Assembly: GCA_007922195.1 (NCBI GenBank)
Contig: ML682008.1
Location: 9,040,019-9,104,018 of the forward strand
DNA: 64,000 nucleotides
Source of the DNA: Podocnemis expansa
Lineage: Eukaryota > Chordata > Testudines > Podocnemididae
Direction of reading: 5' to 3'
This document shows positions 12,297 to 25,339 of this stretch, one piece after another. Positions within the stretch are counted from its first letter, which is position 1, and each line of letters starts with the position of its first letter. The position numbers and the translations under genes are program-made. The notes beneath the pieces were generated by a model. The model worked only from the letters and a program-made list of their open reading frames with translations, had not been told where the DNA came from and did no database searches.

Positions 12297-12960
12297 TTTT
12301 CTCATGGTGGTTAGAGCACTCATCTGGGATGTAGGAAACCCAGCCTTACATCTCCCCTCTGCTTGAGGGAGAAGCCAGGACTTGAACAGGGCCTAGGCAT
12401 GTTCTAGTTGTTGAACTATGGGCTATTCTGATGTGGGGCACCCTCAGTTTCTCCTCTTGAAGCTGTTCTATGATCTAGCCCTACTTAAAGAGCCCATGAG
12501 AGAAAACAGGGTATATGAGGTTGTGCTTGGAGTGTGCTGCTGAGAGAGAGAAAATATGGGGTCTAGTCCAGGGGTCTCAAATTCGCAGCCCACAGTCTGC
12601 ATGCATCCCTTAAAGTTATTTCCTGCTGGCCCGCAATGACACTATTGTTATCGATATTTGCAATATCATTATATAAAAAGGTTTCAGTTGTGCAGCCCTC
12701 AGGCTAATGATTTGAGTTTGAGACTGCTGGTTTAGTCCCTCTTTTGTAATAACTCTCTCATTATTTGTTCAGAATGCAATAGCTGCAAAACAAGAACCTA
12801 AGGGAGCCCAACATCAGACTATCCCATACCCCTGCAGTTGGCACAGGCTTCTGAGATGAGGATAACCCCTATTTAAATTCCCCCTGCATGCTCAGGTATC
12901 AGGAAGACTTGAACCTGGGTGTCCCAGATACCAAGGTCTAACCACCATGCTAAAATGCAC
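12297..12960. repeat. tRNA-like palindromic interspersed repeat, split by a hAT
   Basis: At 12305-12340 the + strand reads 'ggtggttagagcactcat' then 'ctgggatgtaggaaaccca', like a tRNA A-box region followed by an anticodon-arm-like segment. At about 12893-12955 the minus strand reads 'tggtggttagacc', 'tatctgggacacccaggt' and 'ggttcaagtc', with recognisable A- and B-box sequence. The two tRNA-like segments face each other, with a hAT element (12569-12729) between them. They could be two arms of one foldback element or two independent insertions. No functional tRNA is implied. Confidence 0.6.
12569..12729. mobile_element. Short non-autonomous hAT element (161 bp)
   Basis: The termini are CAGGGGTCTCAAATTC on the left and, read inward from the right, CAGCAGTCTCAAACTC. 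The target duplication is gtctagtc (12561-12568) and gtttagtc (12730-12737), 7 of 8 bases. It belongs to the same family as the element at 6466-6674. Confidence 0.9.
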
Positions 12961-15900
12961 ATTGTGGTTGTTATAACCAGCTTATGCTCTTCTGTCCAGA
13001 TGCAGAATGGGACCTGATCTGCCAGGCCTGCTTCAAGGCAACCTACTGGATTGGGTCCCATGGGTGACCTTGACATTCCCAGGTTTGTGGCTCACTCCAG
13101 ACTTAGACAGGAAATAGATGTCTGAGTGCCTAGAATGGACATGCACAGAGGCAGAAATTCAGGCAATAGGAAACCTTTACCACAAAAACTTAAGCACTGA
13201 GTGAATTTAGGTGCTGATAGGTTTAGGTGGTAGCCAAATGGGCGTTTCATGGCTCAAATTGGAGACATAGGCAGCTAAGTCTGGGAGTTAGACACCTTTG
13301 TGGATTTCAGTCAGAGTCACTAAATGTACAGTGATAATGTTGGCACATTAACCTAGCTACTTTGTATACAGATGTATACCTTACTGAGAGATGGCTGAGT
13401 TTTGCTAAAATACTGCTTTAGAATAATGGTTAGATTTAGGAAACAGCTCCCATTTATGCACTTAAATGTAGTGGCTAGCTGTTCAAAGGTGCTCTGCAGA
13501 AGTTTCCGCTGTTCTCAACAGGAACTGCTGGCCAATGAACAGTTAAAATCTGGTCATTTCCCTTAGGTGCCTAAATGAGAATGAAGCTCTCTTGAAAATC
13601 TGTCCACAACTAGTGCTTGAACAAAGTTTTGCAGTAGGCCTATTTCCCCTTGAGATGTTTATTAGTGGAACTAAGCTTCTGAACCTTTTAAAACTATTCT
13701 CATGTTTTATACAAATTCTTTAATACTTTAAAAAAGTTGGAAACTCCTTAGTGAATCAGCTTCATGCCACTTATGTTGAAAGAAATATTTTAATCCACTG
13801 AAATATATAAAAGGTTATTTTCATACCAAGTTATTTTCTTCATTCCTGCCAATGAGATCAAAACAAAGGCAACCAGCAGGGGGAAAATGTGATATTAACT
13901 TAACCTTTTTGCATATTAGAATGGATTAAAATCTGTCAGCTCAGGAATTCAGAAGAGTAGGAATGGGCTTTAAAAGAAGAACTGTACCCAAACTATAATT
14001 TTTGAGTACCCACCTACAAAGGCCTTTAATTGAGGAGTTTTTAAAACACCTCCTCCATTTGATCTACACTGGCATATCTCACCTCAGAACACATTATCAG
14101 AATCTTTTAAAAACAGTTCCTGCCAGCATGGTCTACCTGGCCAGCATGGAACAAACAGAGCTTTAAACGTTTAAAGCTAGTACATAGCAATTTTTAAGTG
14201 CAGTTTTCTGCCTGACAAACCACGTTTAAATGATGCTAGCTTTAATTATTTTTAAACCATGTTTCGAAAACTATTCTGCTAAATCAGTTAAAAGCCTATT
14301 TCTCAACCCAGCAGCGGTGCACATGGAATGTGAAAAGAACCCCTCTCTTTTGTCCATGCCCCATAAGGGGCAGAGACAGCTTCAGTTCCTCTTAGGGATG
14401 TGCAGGAATTACTCACTCTAAGCCTCACCCAGGCTTCAAAAAGTCACTCAAAGGGGTTAAAGTGAGGCCCGAAGAGTGGTGGGAGCATGTTGTACCATCG
14501 AAAGGCAGGATGCACTTCTAGGAGTTCAGCTACACTGCAAAAAAAATAATTTAATTTATTTTTAAAAGTATTCTCTTAACTTGAGTTAGCTACCTTGGGT
14601 TGAACTAGCGAAGAAGACATGGCAACTCAGCTCAGCTTAGGAACCTGAGTTCAAGCTTTGAGGCAGCCTAGGAGTGAAAAACATTTTACTATTTATTTAT
14701 TTATTTGGAAGTGTAGAGTATCCTAAGGCACACACGTGGGCTTTAAGAGTGAAATCCATCCCTTTGGAAGACAATGGGAGTTTACCATTGGCATCAATGG
14801 GGTTGGGTTCTCACCATTAGTGTCTAAGAATTTACACTAGGCTCTACAGTAGATCTGGTTTTGTCACATAAAATGCCTTTCTCCCAAAAAGAAATTCACA
14901 TTGTGAAAGTGAAGCATTTTCACTCAAAACATCCCATCTGTTCTGTTTTATTGTCTCCTTTACATATGTTATGAAAGCGTTTGGTGTACCCAGTGCCTAA
15001 TACACACAGAGAGAAGAAGCTCCAAGGGACTTACCATCTAATTCAGGGACACACAATATGAATAAAGTAGCAAATTAAAATGCAGTGCAGACCATTTCAG
15101 AGTCCAGCTGGAAGAGTAAATAAACTAAGCTGTTTTTCAGGATATATTTGTAAAAGGAGAGTGTTCAGTACATGACACCATACAGTCTTCACAGTCTCTC
15201 TATATTCCTACCTACAATATATTTGGTATAGTCGCTTTAAAATTAGATATACATGACCAGCAGTCAAGTACCTCCCACTGTGAGAAGCTCTAGATGCAGA
15301 CAAATAGAGTTCTGATCCTGTTGAGCTATTACAAAGCAGACAAGCTGTCCTAGCATTGATAAATGCTATTATTTAACCTGCACAGCTGTTTTCCTACTGA
15401 TTCTTCCTGAACCGCTGATCTTCAGCCATTGCTTGTTTATACTACTGCTGCTACATCAGATATCAGCCTGTGTTGCATTTTGGGATTTGGTTACAGGCAA
15501 AATGAATTAGCAGTTTCTAAAGCAGAGCTGCAAAAATTAACTGAAAGGCTGGTGTACTGCTAATAGCATGATCACAGGTCTGTCACTTGGCCACATTGCT
15601 TTTCTGGTCAGCATGGCAGACATTGGTATAGAAAACATTAGGTAGGTAGGTAGGTAGATAAATAGATAGATAGATAGATAGATAATCCTATTCAGTTAAT
15701 GCAGTGTTGGAATGCAGTTAATGCAATGTTAGAATTACATGGCCACCCCCTCATTTTGCAAGACAGTTAAATCAGCAATCTCCCCTCAGTCACTGAGAAG
15801 ATGTCACACCTCTGCCATGGTCAGCTCTTCTCAGTAAGAAGATGGCAGCAGATTCAAATAGACACAAAAAAATGGAAGGGTGGCAAGAGTGAGAGGAAAG

Positions 15901-16107
15901 TTGTGGATATGAATCAGACATGTGACAAAGGTGTGTGTACTGTACAAAAGTCTATTTTTATACGAGATGTTCTTGAGGTTATAAAATGTGGGAGATTTTA
16001 TCCTCCAGAAAGCTTGGGTGGCATCTTATTAACATAAGCACAAATAAAAATGATGAGCGGAATCCTTTGGGACCCTGATCCTGCATTAACGAGTGTGCTG
16101 CTTCATA
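12961..16107. other. AT-rich intron with a tetranucleotide repeat
   Basis: No gene or clear transposon is visible. There is a (TTTA)n run at about 14690-14706 and a GGTA/GATA microsatellite at 15639-15684. Around 14755-14805 the phrase 'gacaatgggagttt...catcaatgggg' belongs to a widespread old reptile repeat, also seen near 17650 and 54940. Confidence 0.6.
15639..15684 (+). repeat. (GGTA)n-(GATA)n microsatellite
   Basis: The run consists of GGTA units followed by GATA units, in two adjoining blocks. Confidence 0.97.
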
Positions 16108-16402
16108 CATGGCCGGTCTGCCCATAGAGACGACTTAGGTGGTCACCTAGGGCACCAGTCTGTAGGGGGCATCAAGGGCTGGGCTGGGGGGGGGGCGGCC
16201 ATGGCCGGGGAGCCATGCCTCCACTGGCATCAGGCCACTGCCACGATTTGGTACAGCAGCCCACGTGGCGCCCACCGGCCACCAGGCTGGGCTTTGGCAA
16301 GAGGCACAGGGGGGCACCATCTGTCCTGGCCAGGCCACGGGGGGGGGGCAAAATCTCATGTGCCTAGGGTGCCAAAGTACTTCGGGCTGGTCCCAGCTAC
16401 AT
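16108..16402. repeat. GC-rich non-autonomous transposon, hAT-like
   Basis: The left end 'catggccggtctgccc' and the right end read inward 'ctgggaccagcccg' are weakly complementary. Both ends carry the 'cctagggcaccag'/'gtgcctagggtgcc' motif. The flanks 'cttcata' and 'ctacata' may be a diverged duplication. A similar start ('ggttggctctacccataagcc') occurs at about 63319. The classification is tentative. Confidence 0.5.
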
Positions 16403-17132
16403 AGACATCAGACCAGCTTACTCTCTAGCTTTTGGTGAGGTTGCTTAGCTCGCTGGATTGTCCCTCACTTCCTCTGGCTTTCCTCGGTTCCCTTATCAGA
16501 GGAACAACGACAAACAAAAGAGAAGAGGCATAGCACAAACCTGTTGGTGCTGTGTCTGTATCACTTAAGACACCAAACATCAGGAGAGGCAGTTCATTCA
16601 AAGCAGCTGGAGCTAAAAACTGAGTTCCTGGTAGGGAGCCAGAGAGCATCAGATCTGGGTCAAAAGAGAATGCTACACCAACTCAGCAGTTTAACGACTT
16701 TCAGTTAGATAAACATTCACTTATTTGAACTAACCCCAGAGTATGAATCTCTTAAAGTTTGCCTGTTGCAGCTAAAAATACATGATTAATACACTACATG
16801 TAAGAGAAAAATTAATGTCTTAGAAACTGCTGTAAAATGTATGCCAATTTACATCAACGTTTCAATTTTGGGTAGTGACAGATTCATTTAATAAAATAAA
16901 TTAAATTAAATTTAAATCAATTGTTAAATAACCCAACCTCATTAAAAGAACATACAAAAGAGCATACAAACATGAACTGTTGATAATATTCTTCAGCTAG
17001 ATAAGAACAAATGTACTTTGATGTGTCTGGCTGTCATTTAGGTAACCTGTTTTCCACTGACTATGCTTATGTTGTTTTGTAAATGCTCATTTTACTGCAA
17101 TTTTTGCCTGACTTCCTATTCTTCTTTCTTGA

Positions 17133-17324
<192 letters not shown>

Positions 17325-20300
17325 TAAATTATATTTTTTGCATACTAAGTATCAGTTACACATTTGGGTCCCAGAATTTAAGCACAGTTCTAAGTGCTTT
17401 CCTGAATGTGGGTGGACTTATGCGTGTGCTTAACTGCTTTTTGTACTGGAACCAGAAATGTGACTATATCATTTTCAACCATGCCAATCTTGTACAGATA
17501 GTGCTTAAACTAGATCTCTTGGTGGGAGCTCTTTAGTGGCATCTCTGCATGTGCTAGGTGTTGCTGATGCATTCTTATACTCTTGCTTGGTTAAAACAGT
17601 CCCTTTTACACTTCTATTGGTATTTCTCTGTACATTTGAAGTCACAGAGGTTGAACCCGCTCCCATAAGTTCAATGGCAAAACTCCTACTGACTTCAGTT
17701 GTGCATGACTAAGCCCATAATGTTCATTTTACAGGTTATTTCTTATACTTTCTCATTGCTCAGACAATCGAGAAATTAAACAGATGATGTAGTGAAAGTC
17801 AAGTCTGAATAAGAAGATAGCATTTGCTATTTTGAAAGTTGTAACATGAACCTTTAATCTTGTTTTTTATCTGTGTTTTCTTGGAATGCTTTATATACCA
17901 ATTTCAAGAAAAGCTTCTAAAAAGGGCGTATAATTTCAGGCAATATTGAAACACATTAGTTACCTGACAGACTGCAATATTATACAAATATGTGCTTAGG
18001 GATGTCCTGAAATATGTGCCAATACATCAATGCACAGTTAGCTCCTAATCCTGCAAACATTTACTGATGTGTTTAGATTAGCCACCATGCAAAATCAGTG
18101 GGCCTACTAGGAGTAGTAAAGTTAAGCTGATGCCTAAATATTTGTAGATTTGGGGTCTTACAGAGCTTTACACATTAATTTTGTTTCCCTCTGGTCCATA
18201 ATGATTCCTCTTAAGTTATTACCATCCGTATGTACTATATGTTATGTACGATTCCAAAAAACAGAATTGCAGATTTATATAGGTCCCTTATTAAAATCTC
18301 AGAGTTTTAAGAAAATAAATAAAATAATAGCTACACTTTATAAAGGTTAGGCTTACAATCAGTTTTAAAGATCCATACTTACTATTGGAGTACACTATAG
18401 TATCTATGAGTAAAGTATAGCAATTTCAAGACGAGGAACATGATCACTAAGAGCCCTAACAGTTTAGAAATGTAAAGCATCAACACAACATAGGGTAAGG
18501 CTAAGGACTGATGATACATTATGATAAATTCTATAAAATAAATGCTAGAAAGGTCATAATATACCTTAAACTGAAGCAACAAAAATTTAAAATAGCCAAA
18601 GGCCTTTGTGATTATAAAATAAGTAAAAAATGAGATGAGGGGGTTTGGCTAAGCAATCAAAATTTCAGATACTTGTCTGAAATATCTGAACCACTAATAC
18701 AGATGGACCTGAAATCTCACAAGAAAAGGCTCTCTTATGAGACTGACAGTACCTTCTGACACTTTGGCTAGTGGCATTTTGGTATTTACACTGTCATTTT
18801 GAGACAGAACAGAGCTGTGAATATGAAAAGCATTTTTAAAATATATGTTAAAAAATCTGTTTGAGTTCCCAACATTATTAGATTTGGGTTTGATAAAAAG
18901 CTCAGCTCACTGTCTGCATTCTCCATACCGATCCCCAAGTTAAGCACTGTAGTGGGTACCCGAACAGTCCAAAATGCCAATTGGCAGTGCTTGCAACATC
19001 TGCTATTCTAAATTTGAGACAACTCTGTGGTTAAGGCAGGTACTTTAGCTGGTTGATGTAGAGCTTTTACTGGCATTCACTGGGACTTCAATGATTTCTA
19101 AACAACTACTTGAGTTGACAGATCCTGGCACATCCATTCAGTTCTGCCAGTAAGGTCAGTGGGGCATACACAGGCTTGATCAAACACTTTTGGGAATAGG
19201 AAGAGAGCCAAAGAAGCCCTCAGCCTGTTGCAATATATAGATAAACAGACCTTCTGATACATAAAATCTATTTAAACAAGGTATAATCCCTGCCAGGAGA
19301 CCTCAGAAGAGACATCCAGATCACCTCCAACTCTCCCCTGTAGATCAGCTTTATAACAATCAATTAAAAAATAGGAATCCATGATCACTACAACAAATTC
19401 TCACCTGTACACACAGAGCAGAAACAACATGTGTGCTTATCTGGACCTTAGATAAGAAATCTGCTCTAGCAGTGACATTGAAAGCCTACCCAAACAATGA
19501 ACTGATAGCTGTGGTGAAAATAACTGTTCTCAGCCATTCAGAATCTAACCTCATTTAGACCCCAGATCGGGGAAGCACTTGAGCACATCCTGAATCAAGG
19601 AGTAAAATAAGTAAATTTTCCTAAAAACTCCTTTGCCAAAATTAACATTTGAAAATTACCCATGGAAGATAAGTCTATATAATGTTGGGGGCAGGGAGAA
19701 TCACCTAAAAGGTTCAAATGAACCAATATAACCATTTAATCTGGTCAGCTTTCAAGCCACTCCTCAGCATAGAGCCGAATGGGTATGTTACACTGGAGGA
19801 CAACAGTGCAAGGAGTTCAAGCATTCAGAAATGAGTCTAATGACAGCAGAAGAACAAAAAGATGCTGTGCCAGGGTCTCCTGCTCTTAATAAGGTCATTA
19901 CACAGGCAGAGAAAGGAAGTTTCAAAGCTGCAACCAGCCTGCAGGCAGAATGGAAACATTTTATAAAAATGTCTATCAGAATTAACTGAGCTGCTACAAT
20001 TCCCTCAAGACCTTTGCCCCCCAAAAAGTTTGAAATGCTGCAATAACAAACAGAAATCACTCCTGAACTCAGCAACCTGCTTTAGAAAGTGAGAAACAGA
20101 AATTAAACAGGCTTAGGACTAGAAGGCTTTTCTGAAGACATCAAGAAGTTCGAGGAACAAATCAGCCAGTTGTGAAGAATATTTGTTTAGCTATTGTGCA
20201 ACCTCAGAGGGAATAATTAAGAAATCCCAAGTAAAAGAAATATTTTTACCAAATGGTGGTAAAAATGACCCAAGAAAATCTGGATACTGTAAACTTGGGA

Positions 20301-20709
20301 ACAAAGTGGTCCCAAGGCCAAAACTAGCACAAAAGTTATTGGTTTTGAACCAATAATATGTTGTTATATTGTCAGAAAATTAAAGAGACTTATTTTTTTC
20401 ATTAAAATAAAATAGCAACTCTGTTTTTGCCAGTAGATACTGAGATAAGTAATGTTCTTTAATGGCCTAAAGTCATCATAGTGTCAAGAAACCTGTCTCT
20501 TCTAGGAAAACTGATGAGTATCCAGGTCTGTGAATCGATGCCATTCAAGTCTCTTGATTTAATTTTGAAAATTCTGGAGTTTGCCTTACATGAGAAAGAT
20601 CCTTTTAGCATGATAGGGCCTTGTATCATTAAGATGTAGAGAGGGGCTACACACACAACAAAACACACACCCAAATCCTTTGAAAACCCAGAATAACAAG
20701 GGTCTACGT

Positions 20710-21091
20710 CAGGGGAGTCAAACATGTGGCCCATGGGTTGCATGTGGCCCACGAACCTCTTCCATCCAGCCCTTGACTGTGTTCTGTGGGACCATACTCT
20801 CTCCCTAACAGAGAGAGAGTGTGGTCTTGCACACCCAGTGCTCTGCAATGCCATGAGAGTGTCAGGTCTTGTGACATCATGGAGTGCTCGTATACAAGAC
20901 TGCACTCGACAAGACCGCACTCTCTCCCTAACAGAGAGAAGGAGAGGTACCGTGGAGCACAGTTTTGCATACACGGCACTCCACAATGCCATGAGAGTGC
21001 TGTAGTATTTCAATTTATGATATGTATGGCCCACTTGAGGTACATGTAGGTCAAATCTGGCCCACCATAGCAAAAGCATTTGACACCCATG
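20710..21091. mobile_element. Non-autonomous hAT element with internal inverted words
   Basis: The left end CAGGGGAGTCAAACATG pairs with the right end, which reads CATGGGTGTCAAATGC inward. The flanks gtctacgt (20702-20709) and ttctacat (21092-21099) match at 6 of 8. The interior holds two copies of 'ctctctccctaacagagaga' and related units, so open frames on both strands here are artefacts. Confidence 0.85.
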
Positions 21092-22106
21092 TTCTACATA
21101 TTGTCAATAAAGACAACTTTCAGCTCAGAAAAATAAAAATTAAAAATAAGAAAATTATCAGTCAAAGAGAAAGGAGCCCCATGCCTGGTTTAGGCATGCT
21201 AGCCAGGCATAGGGAGAAGGGAGCCCCGGACCCAGCTCCTGGAGTGCTGACCGGGCAGCGGAAGAAGGCACCCTGCCGTCCAGCCAGCGCTCCCAGAGCC
21301 AGGCACAGGGGTTCCTTCCCCATGCTGTATCATGGAAGACTTGTATCACCTGTATCATGGAAGACTTGATTGTGTGTTCATAAGAGTCACATATACGCTG
21401 TGCATAGGCATCGTCAGTGTAGAGGTAGAAGACAAAGGCCCAGATTTTTAAAGGTCTTGCACACAGCATCACAATATCCAACCAACTTAGAAGTCTATAC
21501 TGCATTTTCAAAAGGGATTAGGGCACTTAGGAGCCTGAATTCCATCAGCGGCCAATGGGATGTAGAATCTTATCACAGAATCATAGAATCACGGGATCTC
21601 ATGAGGGATCTCATGAGGTCATTTAGTCCAACTCCCTGCCAAAAAAGCAGGACCACTCTCACTAAATTATCCCAGCCAGGGTTTGTCTAACTGAGCCTTA
21701 AATATCTCCAAAGATGGAGATTCCACCACTTCCCTAGATAGCCCATTCCAATGCTTCACCACTCACCTACTAAGAAAGTTTTTTTCCTAATATCCAACCT
21801 CAACTCCCCCAACTGCAACTTGAAACCACTGCTCCTTGCCCTGTCCTCTGCTACTGAGAACATCTGAGCTCTGTCCTCCTTGGAGCATTCCTTCAAGTAG
21901 TTGAAGGTTGCTATCAAATCCCCCCTCAGTCTTCTCTTCTGCAGCCTAAATAAGCCTAGTTCCTGCAGTCTGTCTTAATAGGTCTTGTGCTCCAGTCCCT
22001 TGAACATTTTTGTTGCCCTCTGCCGTACTCTTTCTAATTTGTCCACATCCCATTTGTAGTGGGGAGCCCAAAACTGGACACAGTGTTCCAGATGTGGCCT
22101 CACCAG

Positions 22107-22741
22107 CAATGTTCCCACTAAGCTGCACTGGCGCGCTGCAGCGCAGCCCGCCACAGCCGCCAGCGCAGGGAAGGCTGCTGGCAGCGCACTGCCGACAGCC
22201 AGAGTCCCTAGTTAGAGCTCCTGTGGAGCAGGGAGTTTTGAAAACTCCCGCCCAGAGAAGCTCTAACGGAGCATGCGCAGAAAATCTGGGCATGCTCCGT
22301 AGAGCTTCTCTGGCCCAGGAGTTAGGGCTGGGCCCTGCCCCTCCAGTCCAGCCCGGAGGTAAGTTTATGGGAACTGGGAGGGGGGGTGAGCAGGAGCAGG
22401 GGGGCGTGCTGCNNNNNNNNNNNNNNNNNNNNNNNNNNNNNNNNNNNNNNNNNNNNNNNNNNNNNNNNNNNNNNNNNNNNNNNNNNNNNNNNNNNNNNNN
22501 NNNNNNNNNNNNGGGGGGGGCAATGCCGGGACTGGGGGGGCGAGTGGGAGCAGGGGGGGTGATGCCAGGGCTGGGGGGATGATGCCGGGAGCGGGGGCCT
22601 AGCAGGAGTGGGGGGGCTGTCGGGAGTGGGGCAGGCGAGCGGGAGCAGGGGGAGGGGCTGCGCAGTGGGCCCCGTTGGGGGGGGAGCGCAGCTGAGCAAC
22701 AGGAGTTGCTCAGCTGCTCTCTCCCCTTAGAGGGAATGTTG
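22107..22741. mobile_element. hAT element inside the CR1, containing the assembly gap
   Basis: A perfect 8-bp duplication, ctcaccag, lies at 22099-22106 and 22742-22749. The terminal repeats are CAATGTTCCCACTAAG on the left and CAACATTCCCTCTAAG read inward on the right (13 of 16). Removing the element and one duplication rejoins the CR1 text. The interior is very GC-rich, and from about 22513 it is built of degenerate 'gggggcgagtgggagcagg' type units. Confidence 0.95.
22413..22512. other. Assembly gap (100 N)
   Basis: Exactly 100 Ns lie inside a G-rich, minisatellite-like tract. The round size suggests a placeholder for a gap of unknown length. Confidence 0.97.
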
Positions 22742-25339
22742 CTCACCAGTACTGAATAGTGGGGAATGATCACATCCTTCGATCTGCTGGCAAAACTTCT
22801 TCTGATGCAGCCCAGTATGCCATTGGCCTTTTTGACAGCAAGAGCACACTGTTGACTCACATCCAGCTTCCCATCCACCATCACCCCCTGGTCCTTTCCG
22901 ACAGTGCTGCTACTCAGCTGATCGCTCCCCAGCCTGTAGCAGTGCAGGGGGGGTTTCCTTCCCAAGGGCAGGACTTTGCACTTGTCCTTGTTGAATCTCA
23001 TGAGATTTCTATTAGCCCACTGCTCCAATTTGTCTAGGTCTCCCTGAATCCTGTCCCTGCCCTCCAGCATGTTTACCATTCCCCCCAGCTTGGTGTCATC
23101 TGCAAACTTACTGAGTGTGCAGTCTGTCCCATCATGCAGATCATTAATGAAAATGTTGAACAGAACTGGCCCCAGGACCAATCCTGGGGCACACATGTTA
23201 CTCTTTGCCAACTAGACCTGGAACCATTGATTTCTACTCACTGAAACCATTGATCTAGCCAGTTTTCTATCCACCTTACAGTCCACATATCCAACCCATT
23301 CTTCCTTAACCTGCCGACAAGAATGCTGTGGGAAACTGTATCAAAAGCCTTGCTAAAGTCGAGGTATATTATGTCAACAGCTCTTCCCGCATCCACAAAT
23401 CCAGTCATCTCATCATAGAAGGTGATGAGGTTGGTCAGGCACAATTTAGCCTTGGTGAATCCATGCTGACCGTTCCTGATCATTCTGTTTTGCTCCATAT
23501 GTTTTAGGATGGATTCTTTGAGAACCTGCTCCATGATTTTTGCAGGGATTGAGGTGAGGCTGGCAGATCTGTAATTCCCTAGATCTTCCTTTTTCCCTTT
23601 CTTGAAGATAGGCACTATATTTGTTTTTATCCAGTCCTCTGGCACCTCCCCCATTCACCATGAGTTTTCAAAAATAATGGCCAGCTGTACTGCTATCTCA
23701 TCAGCCAACTCCCACAGCACCCTTGGATGTAATTCATCTAGCCCCATGGACTTGTGCACATCCAGCTTCTTTAAGTAGTCCCTAACCTGACCTTCCATCA
23801 CCAAGGGCCTCTCTTCTTCTTTCCAATCTGCCATACCCAGTGTAGTGGACTAAGAGCTGGCCCAGCCTGTGAAAACAGAAGTGTAAAAAGCATCGAGCAT
23901 TCATTTTTTTTTTCATCCTCCATGACAAGGATACCTGCCCCATTCAGTAAGGGACCTACACCATCCCTGATCCTCTTCTTGTTATTGACATGCTTGTAGA
24001 ACCCCTTCCTGTTATCCTTCACATCCCTTGCTAGCTGCAACTCCAATTGTCCTTTGGCCTTTCTGATTTTATCACTGCAATCCCAAGCAATATCTTTATA
24101 TGCCTCCTTAGTCATCTGTCCAAGCTTCCACTTCCTGTAAGCGTCTTTTTTATGCTTTAGCTCAGTGCAGAGTTCTCTGTTAACCCACGATGGGCTCCTT
24201 CCACATTTGCTGTTCTTTCTGCTCATTGGAATGGTATCTTCATTTGCCCTTAGCAGGGTTTCTTTAAATACAGCCAGCTCTCTTGGATGCCTTTCCATCT
24301 CAGGTCAGCCTCCCAAGGCATCCTACCCATCAGTTCCCTGAGGGAGCCAAAATCTGTTTTTTCTGAAGTCCGGGGTCTGCGTTTTGCTTCTTTCCTTTCT
24401 TCCATTAATCAGCATCTTGAACTCTACCATCTCATGGTCACTGCTGCCCAGGTTGCCATTCACTTCTACTTCCCCAATCAATTCTTCTCTGTTTGTGAGC
24501 AGCAGGTCAAGAAGTGCAAGGCCCCTAGTTGGTTCCTCCAGCATTTGTACCAGGAAGTTGTCCTCAACACTCTCCAAAAACTTCCTGGATTTCCTGTGCA
24601 CCGTTGAATTGCCCTCCCAGCAGATGTCAGGGTATTTGAAGTACCCCATAAGAACGAGGGCCTGTGATGTAGAAACTTCTGTTAGTTGCCCACAGAATGT
24701 CTCATCCACTTCCTCCTTCTGGTCTGGCGGTCTATAGCAAACATCCACCACAACATCCCCCTTGTTGCCCTCTCCTCTAAACTTAACCCGCAGACTTTCA
24801 ATTGGATCATTTCCACTTCCATAATGGAGCTCTGAGCAGCCATAAAGCTCTTTTACATATTGTGCTACTCCTCCCCCTCTTCTTCCCTGCCTGTCCTTCC
24901 TGAACAGTTTATACCCATCTATGGCAGAGCTCCAGTCATGCAAGCTATCCCACCACGTCTCTGTTATTCCAATTATATCATAGTCCCTTGTCTGCGCCAG
25001 TACTAGCAATTCTTCCTGTTTGTTTCCCAGGCTTCTTGCATTTGTGTACAGGCACCTAAAATACTGGGCTGATTGCCCTACTTTCCCCCATTAATTTTCA
25101 GTTCTATTGGATCTACCTCCTTCCATTTTCTCCTGGTGTTGTTCTCCCCCACTTGCCTCAGGTATTAGGGCTTCATTAGAACACTTAAGACAATTATTTG
25201 ATTCCCCCACTCATGTTCCAACTACCCTCTCTTTTATCCCTGATGTTACAGTCCCAGCACCCCCCAAGTTCCATCCCTTCCCCCAGATCTCCCACATTGT
25301 GACTTACCTGTGGGCTTTGGTCTCCTTCCCCCTTCAAAC

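Larger units (their letters stand above)
21946..25009 (-). pseudogene. CR1 ORF2 remnant: endonuclease and reverse transcriptase
   Basis: On the minus strand the endonuclease part (24323-25009) reads 'YDIIGITETWWD', 'RRGGGVAQYVKE', 'DVCYRPPDQ' and 'GNLGSSDHEMVEF'. These match the apurinic-type endonuclease blocks used to nick the target. A linker (23798-24298) with 'SRKNSKCGRSPSWVNREL' follows. The reverse transcriptase reads 'NIVPIFKKGKKEDLGNYR', 'IYLDFSKAFDTVSH' and the active-site block FADDTKLGG (FADD at 23095-23106). Frameshifts separate the endonuclease, linker, fingers/palm and C-terminal parts. The hAT at 22107-22741 interrupts the C-terminal part after 'IIPHYSVLVS', so the long frame across 21946-23211, which contains the gap, is a chimera. 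The element jumped by target-primed reverse transcription when active. Confidence 0.92.

Noticed and set aside
12305..12380. Possible tRNA gene
   Set aside because: There is an A-box-like head only. It lacks a proper T arm and acceptor pairing and belongs to an interspersed repeat.
16093..16404. 103-residue Gly/His/Trp-rich frame
   Set aside because: It lies within a GC-rich repeat, has no homology I recognise, and a competing frame exists on the other strand.
20816..20940. Repeated 'ctctctccctaacagagaga' units as a possible CRISPR-like or satellite array
   Set aside because: There are only two copies, inside a hAT element, with no regular spacers.
21946..23211. 421-residue minus-strand frame
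   Set aside because: It is a chimera that runs from CR1 reverse transcriptase through a hAT insertion and 100 Ns back into CR1. Only the CR1 parts are meaningful.
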